A stretch of DNA of 9,238 bases from Lysobacterales bacterium (GTDB lineage: Bacteria > Pseudomonadota > Gammaproteobacteria > Xanthomonadales > SZUA-36), in the NCBI GenBank assembly GCA_026196445.1, contig JAPHTE010000265.1, positions 1 through 9,238 on the forward strand, given 5' to 3'. The position numbers and the translations under genes are program-made. This document shows, in pieces, positions 5,604-9,238 of the stretch (positions are counted from its first letter, which is position 1; every line of letters begins with the position of its first letter). The notes under the pieces are model-generated. The model did not search any database, was not told the origin of the DNA, and worked only from the letters and a program-made list of their open reading frames with translations.

Positions 5604-6680
5604 ATGCGGGTAAAAACCCTAAATATCAGAAATTTACGAAACATAGAAACGACACAAATAGAAGCTGATCCGTGTCTCAACTGTTTCACCGGGGACAATG
5701 GCGCGGGTAAGACGAGCATCCTCGAGGCCTTGGCCGTGCTATCCAAGGGTCGCTCATTCAGGCCCGGACCCATCTCTTCCTTGATTGGCCCCCGGGAACA
5801 TCATTTCCAGGTCGTCAGTCGTATCGAATCCCAATCGGGAGATTCACACCAAGTTGGACTGGAGCGTGGACCGGATTATTGGCAAGCCCGTCACCAGGGT
5901 CGGGATGTGACCCAGATCAGCGAACTGACCCGCCTGTTGCCATTTGTTCTGCTTGAACCAAGCAGTCACACGCTCATCAGTGGGCCGCCAGATGGCCGGA
6001 GGAAATTCCTGGATTGGGGTGTGTTTCACGTGAAACATGGTTTTCTCGACCTGTGGCGTCGCTACAACCGGGCATTGAAGCAGAGAAACGCCGCTTTGCG
6101 CCAGGGGGACGAAGGCGTTGTCGAAAGTCTCGACCCACAATTCGTAGAATTGGGTGAACAACTGCACGCAGCACGCCTTCAGTACGTCGATACGCTCCAG
6201 TTGTCGTTGCAGGTGCGTTTACCAGCCATCAGTAAGACGCTTGAGAACATGGCGGTTTTATACCGTAAAGGGTGGTCTGCAGACAGCCTGGCGGAGGCCA
6301 TCGGGCAGTCCAGGCGAAGGGATTTCGAGAAAGGTGCGACCAATCCGGGTCCACACAAAGCAGATCTGCACTTGTCATTGGATGGAGCACCCGCGAAGGA
6401 ACGTCTGTCACGCGGCGAACAGAAGGCCATGACCGCAGCGTTGATTCTCTCGCAAGCCCACATGATGTGTGAAATGGGTGAAACGCCGATATTGATGCTG
6501 GATGACCTGTTTTCAGAGTTCGACCCTGCACATCTTGAAAGGGTGCTCGAGGCTGGTCTGGACCTGGGGGTCCAGCTATGGCTGACCGGTACCCGGGCGA
6601 CACCGGCGATCACGAACTTCGGGAGCAGTTGCACGATGTTTCACGTGGAACACGGACAGGTCACAAATTCTTCTGTATAG
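5604..6680 (+). CDS. recF: DNA replication and repair protein RecF
   Basis: RecF is an SMC/ABC-type ATPase that, with RecO and RecR, loads RecA at single-stranded gaps and helps restart stalled forks. The 358-aa product has Walker A GDNGAGKT (residues 30-37), the ABC signature LSRGEQKAM (268-276) and Walker B ILMLDDLFSEFD (296-307), all intact. Length matches the family (E. coli 357 aa). The ATG follows dnaN by 18 nt, and only a weak ribosome-binding site is visible, so translation may be coupled to dnaN. The gene contains two ParB-site sequences (6022-6037 and 6637-6652), which encode the related peptides FHVKHG (141-146) and FHVEHG (346-351). The Walker motifs and the C-terminal sequence show no sign of damage. 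Confidence 0.97.
   Translation: MRVKTLNIRNLRNIETTQIEADPCLNCFTGDNGAGKTSILEALAVLSKGRSFRPGPISSLIGPREHHFQVVSRIESQSGDSHQVGLERGPDYWQARHQGRDVTQISELTRLLPFVLLEPSSHTLISGPPDGRRKFLDWGVFHVKHGFLDLWRRYNRALKQRNAALRQGDEGVVESLDPQFVELGEQLHAARLQYVDTLQLSLQVRLPAISKTLENMAVLYRKGWSADSLAEAIGQSRRRDFEKGATNPGPHKADLHLSLDGAPAKERLSRGEQKAMTAALILSQAHMMCEMGETPILMLDDLFSEFDPAHLERVLEAGLDLGVQLWLTGTRATPAITNFGSSCTMFHVEHGQVTNSSV
6022..6037. promoter_or_regulatory. parS site 1 (ParB-binding, inside recF)
   Basis: TGTTTCACGTGAAACA is a perfect 16-bp palindrome identical to the classical chromosomal parS consensus, the loading site of the ParB CTPase clamp used in origin segregation. It is read in frame as part of RecF residues 140-145. 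Location close to the dnaA region fits the known clustering of parS near oriC. Confidence 0.85.
6637..6652. promoter_or_regulatory. parS site 2 (ParB-binding, 3' end of recF)
   Basis: TGTTTCACGTGGAACA matches parS with one change that breaks palindrome symmetry; the GGAACA half is the form found in pseudomonad parS sites. It starts 615 bp after the first site and encodes MFHVEH near the RecF C-terminus. Confidence 0.75.
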
Positions 6681-6722
6681 GTATTTAAAAAGTTTATAAA
6701 ACAGGTATTTAATCCTTATAAA

Positions 6723-6734
6723 TGGTATAATACC
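6723..6734 (+). promoter_or_regulatory. Extended -10 promoter of gyrB
   Basis: TGGTATAAT (6723-6731) is a perfect extended -10 element (TGnTATAAT), and no recognisable -35 hexamer sits at the right distance, as is typical for this promoter class. Transcription should start near 6738, leaving a leader of roughly 90 nt. The -10 lies inside an 11-bp palindrome (GGTAT-A-ATACC, 6724-6734). GGTAT also recurs at 6680, 6704 and 6746, so a regulator could bind here, though AT-rich DNA makes chance repeats easy. Confidence 0.6.
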
Positions 6735-6777
6735 TCGTGTTTCCAGGTATCAATCACCCACCACGTGTAATACAAAA

Positions 6778-6799
6778 TTGCTGCTGATATGGGCAGCAA
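6778..6799 (+). other. Hairpin in the gyrB leader
   Basis: TTGCTGC (6778-6784) pairs perfectly with GCAGCAA (6793-6799) across an 8-nt loop. It has no T run after it, so it is not a terminator. It may stabilise the gyrB mRNA or affect translation; the ribosome-binding site (GGAG at 6816-6819 or AAGGG at 6822-6826) lies downstream of it and stays free. Confidence 0.4.
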
Positions 6800-6830
6800 A
6801 TAGAAGGCTTGGTCCGGAGTAAAGGGCAGT

Positions 6831-9233
6831 ATGAGTAAACAAAAATATGATTCCACCAGCATCAAGGTATTAAAAGGTCTTGATGCTGTTCGAAAGCGTC
6901 CTGGTATGTATATCGGGGATACAGACGATGGTACCGGTTTACACCACATGGTGTTCGAAGTCGTCGACAATTCGATCGACGAGGCCCTGGCGGGGCATTG
7001 TGACGCCATCGAGGTGGTCATCGAAACCAGTGGTTACGTCAGCGTTTCCGATAACGGACGAGGTGTACCGGTCGATATCCACAAGGAAGAAGGACGCTCG
7101 GCAGCCGAAGTCATCATGACGGTGCTGCACGCTGGCGGTAAATTTGATGACAACTCGTACAAGGTGTCTGGAGGATTGCACGGTGTAGGTGTCTCCGTCG
7201 TCAACGCCTTGTCCGAGGAGTTGGAATTAATTATCAAGCGGAATGGTCACGTATGGGAGCAAAGTTACCGCATGGGTGTACCGGTTGAACCGCTTAAAAA
7301 AGTTGGAAATACCCGAAAAACAGGCACCCAGTTGAGGTTTTTGCCGAGTGAGGAAATATTTTCCGATCGTGATTTTCATTATGACATCCTCGCCAAGCGT
7401 TTAAGGGAACTGAGTTTTCTGAATTCCGGGGTGCGGATCGAATTGACCGATGAACGTTCAGGAAAACAGGATGTATTTGAATATGAGGGCGGCATACGTT
7501 CATTCGTGGAACATCTTGGTCGTAAGAAAAATCCATTACATCAAACAGTTATGCACTTCCAGGGGGAATCCAACGGGATCACCGTAGAAGTTGCCATGCA
7601 GTGGACCGATGCCTACCAGGAAAGTGTCTTTTGCTTTACAAACAATATTCCACAGCGGGACGGTGGCGCGCACCTGGCCGGTTTCAGGGCGGCCCTGACA
7701 CGTACCATGAACCAGTACATCGAAGAATCCGGCCTGGCCAGGAAGAGCAAGGTATCCATGACCGGTGACGATGCACGCGAAGGATTGGTCGCTGTGCTGT
7801 CGGTCAAGGCACCTGACCCGAAATTTTCTTCACAAACCAAGGACAAGCTGGTTTCTTCAGAAATCAAACCCGTGGTCGAGTCACTGATGGCATCCCATTT
7901 ACGGGACTTTTTGCTGGAAAACCCGGCCGAGGCCAAGACCATTACGATGAAGGCCGTGGACGCGGCGAGGGCACGTGAAGCAGCCCGCAAGGCGCGTGAC
8001 ATGACGCGCCGAAAAGGTGTGCTGGATGTAGCCGGCTTGCCCGGAAAACTCGCAGATTGCCAGGAAAAAGATCCGGCCCTTTCAGAGTTGTTTATCGTTG
8101 AGGGCGATTCTGCCGGTGGTTCTGCCAAGCAAGGCAGGAATAGAAAAACCCAGGCAATTCTGCCACTTAAGGGAAAAATTCTGAATGTCGAAAAAGCCCG
8201 TTTTGACAAGATGCTGTCATCAGCCGAAGTTGGAACACTGATTACCGCGTTGGGTTGTGGAATTGGAAGGGATGAATTCGATGTCGAAAAATTGCGTTAC
8301 CACACGATCATCATCATGACCGATGCCGATGTGGACGGTTCTCATATCCGTACCCTTTTATTGACGTTTTTCTATCGTCAAATGCCAGAACTGATCAATC
8401 GTGGTCATATCTATATCGGACAGCCGCCCCTTTACAAAGTCAAGAAGGGTAAACAGGAGCATTACCTGAAGGATGACACCGAGCTGAATGAATACATGCT
8501 GGCCCGCGCGGTTGAAAATGCAGCGCTGGCGTTTGATCCGGATGCGCCGCCGTTGACCGGCCAGGCACTGGAAAGCCTGTTACGGGAATACATCGCTGTC
8601 AAGACTGCCAATGCCCGCATGCAAATGCGTTATGATCCATTGTTTCTTGATCAACTTGTTGATAACAAGAAATTTTCAAATCAATGGACCATCCAGGAAG
8701 CACAGCTCTGGTGTGATGGCATATTGGCCGCAATGAATGCCGATACACCACCCAGTATCAGTTATGACCTGCGTGCCATTGCAGGCGAAGAGGGTATTGA
8801 ACTGGCCTTGAGTAAAACCACTTACGGCGTGGTTGAGGTCACACACCTGCGACGCGATTTTTTCCGCTCACCGGAGTACAGGTTGACCGGCAAACTGGCT
8901 GACACCCTGCATGACCTCGTCCAGCCAGGTGCGGTTGTGAGACGTGGAAATTCAGAACAGGAAGTTGCCAGTTTCGCACAAGCCCATGACTGGTTGATGG
9001 CTGAAAGCCGCAAGGGACAAAGCTTCCAACGTTTTAAAGGCCTGGGTGAAATGAATCCGGAACAACTCTGGGATACGACTGTTAACCCCGAAACACGACG
9101 TTTGTTGAAAGTCACCATTGAAGACGCGGTCGCAGCCGACGAGATTTTTACAACGCTGATGGGAGATGAAGTTGAACCACGTCGCGAGTTTATTGAAAAA
9201 AACGCTCTGCAGGTAACGAACCTGGACATCTAA
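6831..9233 (+). CDS. gyrB: DNA gyrase subunit B
   Basis: GyrB is the ATPase half of the A2B2 gyrase that introduces negative supercoils. The 800-aa product is full length (E. coli 804). The GHKL ATPase domain shows EVVDNSIDEALAGH (Glu43, Asn47), DNGRGVP (Asp74), GGLHGVGVSVVNALS (114-128) and the QTK loop (335-337). The TOPRIM domain has EGDSAGGSAKQGRNRKTQ with catalytic Glu424, and DADVDGS with Asp498, Asp500 and Asp502. The Gram-negative insertion (about 570-735) and the C-terminal GLGEMNPEQLWDTT motif are present. Positions linked to quinolone resistance are unchanged (Asp426, Lys447), and Arg137 corresponds to the coumarin-contact arginine of E. coli. The ATG at 6831 is supported by the MSKQKYDSTSIKVLKGLDAV start. 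It has its own promoter after recF. No truncation or oddity is seen. Confidence 0.99.
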   Translation: MSKQKYDSTSIKVLKGLDAVRKRPGMYIGDTDDGTGLHHMVFEVVDNSIDEALAGHCDAIEVVIETSGYVSVSDNGRGVPVDIHKEEGRSAAEVIMTVLHAGGKFDDNSYKVSGGLHGVGVSVVNALSEELELIIKRNGHVWEQSYRMGVPVEPLKKVGNTRKTGTQLRFLPSEEIFSDRDFHYDILAKRLRELSFLNSGVRIELTDERSGKQDVFEYEGGIRSFVEHLGRKKNPLHQTVMHFQGESNGITVEVAMQWTDAYQESVFCFTNNIPQRDGGAHLAGFRAALTRTMNQYIEESGLARKSKVSMTGDDAREGLVAVLSVKAPDPKFSSQTKDKLVSSEIKPVVESLMASHLRDFLLENPAEAKTITMKAVDAARAREAARKARDMTRRKGVLDVAGLPGKLADCQEKDPALSELFIVEGDSAGGSAKQGRNRKTQAILPLKGKILNVEKARFDKMLSSAEVGTLITALGCGIGRDEFDVEKLRYHTIIIMTDADVDGSHIRTLLLTFFYRQMPELINRGHIYIGQPPLYKVKKGKQEHYLKDDTELNEYMLARAVENAALAFDPDAPPLTGQALESLLREYIAVKTANARMQMRYDPLFLDQLVDNKKFSNQWTIQEAQLWCDGILAAMNADTPPSISYDLRAIAGEEGIELALSKTTYGVVEVTHLRRDFFRSPEYRLTGKLADTLHDLVQPGAVVRRGNSEQEVASFAQAHDWLMAESRKGQSFQRFKGLGEMNPEQLWDTTVNPETRRLLKVTIEDAVAADEIFTTLMGDEVEPRREFIEKNALQVTNLDI

Positions 9234-9238
9234 TCACG

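Noticed and set aside
7505..7513. CGTGGAACA in gyrB as a parS site
   Set aside because: Only the right half matches; the left half (TTCATT) does not.
7613..8209. 198-aa open frame antisense to gyrB
   Set aside because: Shadow frame of the gyrB coding pattern; low-complexity Ser/Ala-rich translation without motifs.

Overview
This window is the chromosomal replication-initiation neighbourhood of a bacterium, almost certainly a gammaproteobacterium. The gene order is rpmH-rnpA-yidC leftward and dnaA-dnaN-recF-gyrB rightward. GyrB is about 800 aa with the large insertion seen in Gram-negative gyrases, YidC is long with a big periplasmic domain, and RecF follows dnaN closely. Base composition looks moderate in the genes and very AT-rich in the spacers on either side of dnaA. 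I cannot name a genus.

Layout: positions 1-247 hold no convincing protein gene but do hold a run of clean hairpins on the + strand. Taken together these resemble the HEARO/omega RNA that accompanies IscB-type transposon nucleases, here without a nuclease gene. Next come yidC, rnpA and rpmH on the minus strand, read from one strong promoter at about 2669-2697. Positions 2599-2929 are a divergent spacer with that promoter, a perfect DnaA box and an AT-rich stretch. On the plus strand follow dnaA, a second origin-like spacer (4244-4484) with another perfect DnaA box and an AT-rich tract, dnaN, recF 18 nt behind it, and a 150-nt leader with an extended -10 promoter before gyrB. gyrB is complete and ends 5 nt before the window edge.

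How it works together: DnaA opens the origin and autoregulates nearby promoters. DnaN is the sliding clamp, RecF helps repair and restart at gaps, and GyrB (with GyrA encoded elsewhere) removes positive supercoils. bL34, the RNase P protein and YidC supply ribosome, tRNA and membrane-protein assembly. Two near-perfect ParB-binding parS sites lie inside recF, so the locus probably also carries the centromere-like segregation region of the chromosome.

Most of the window is ordinary core genome. The items worth a second look are the structured RNA at the left edge, the two parS sites inside recF, the paired DnaA-box modules flanking dnaA, the absence of yidD between rnpA and yidC, and the unusually long structured spacer between rpmH and rnpA.
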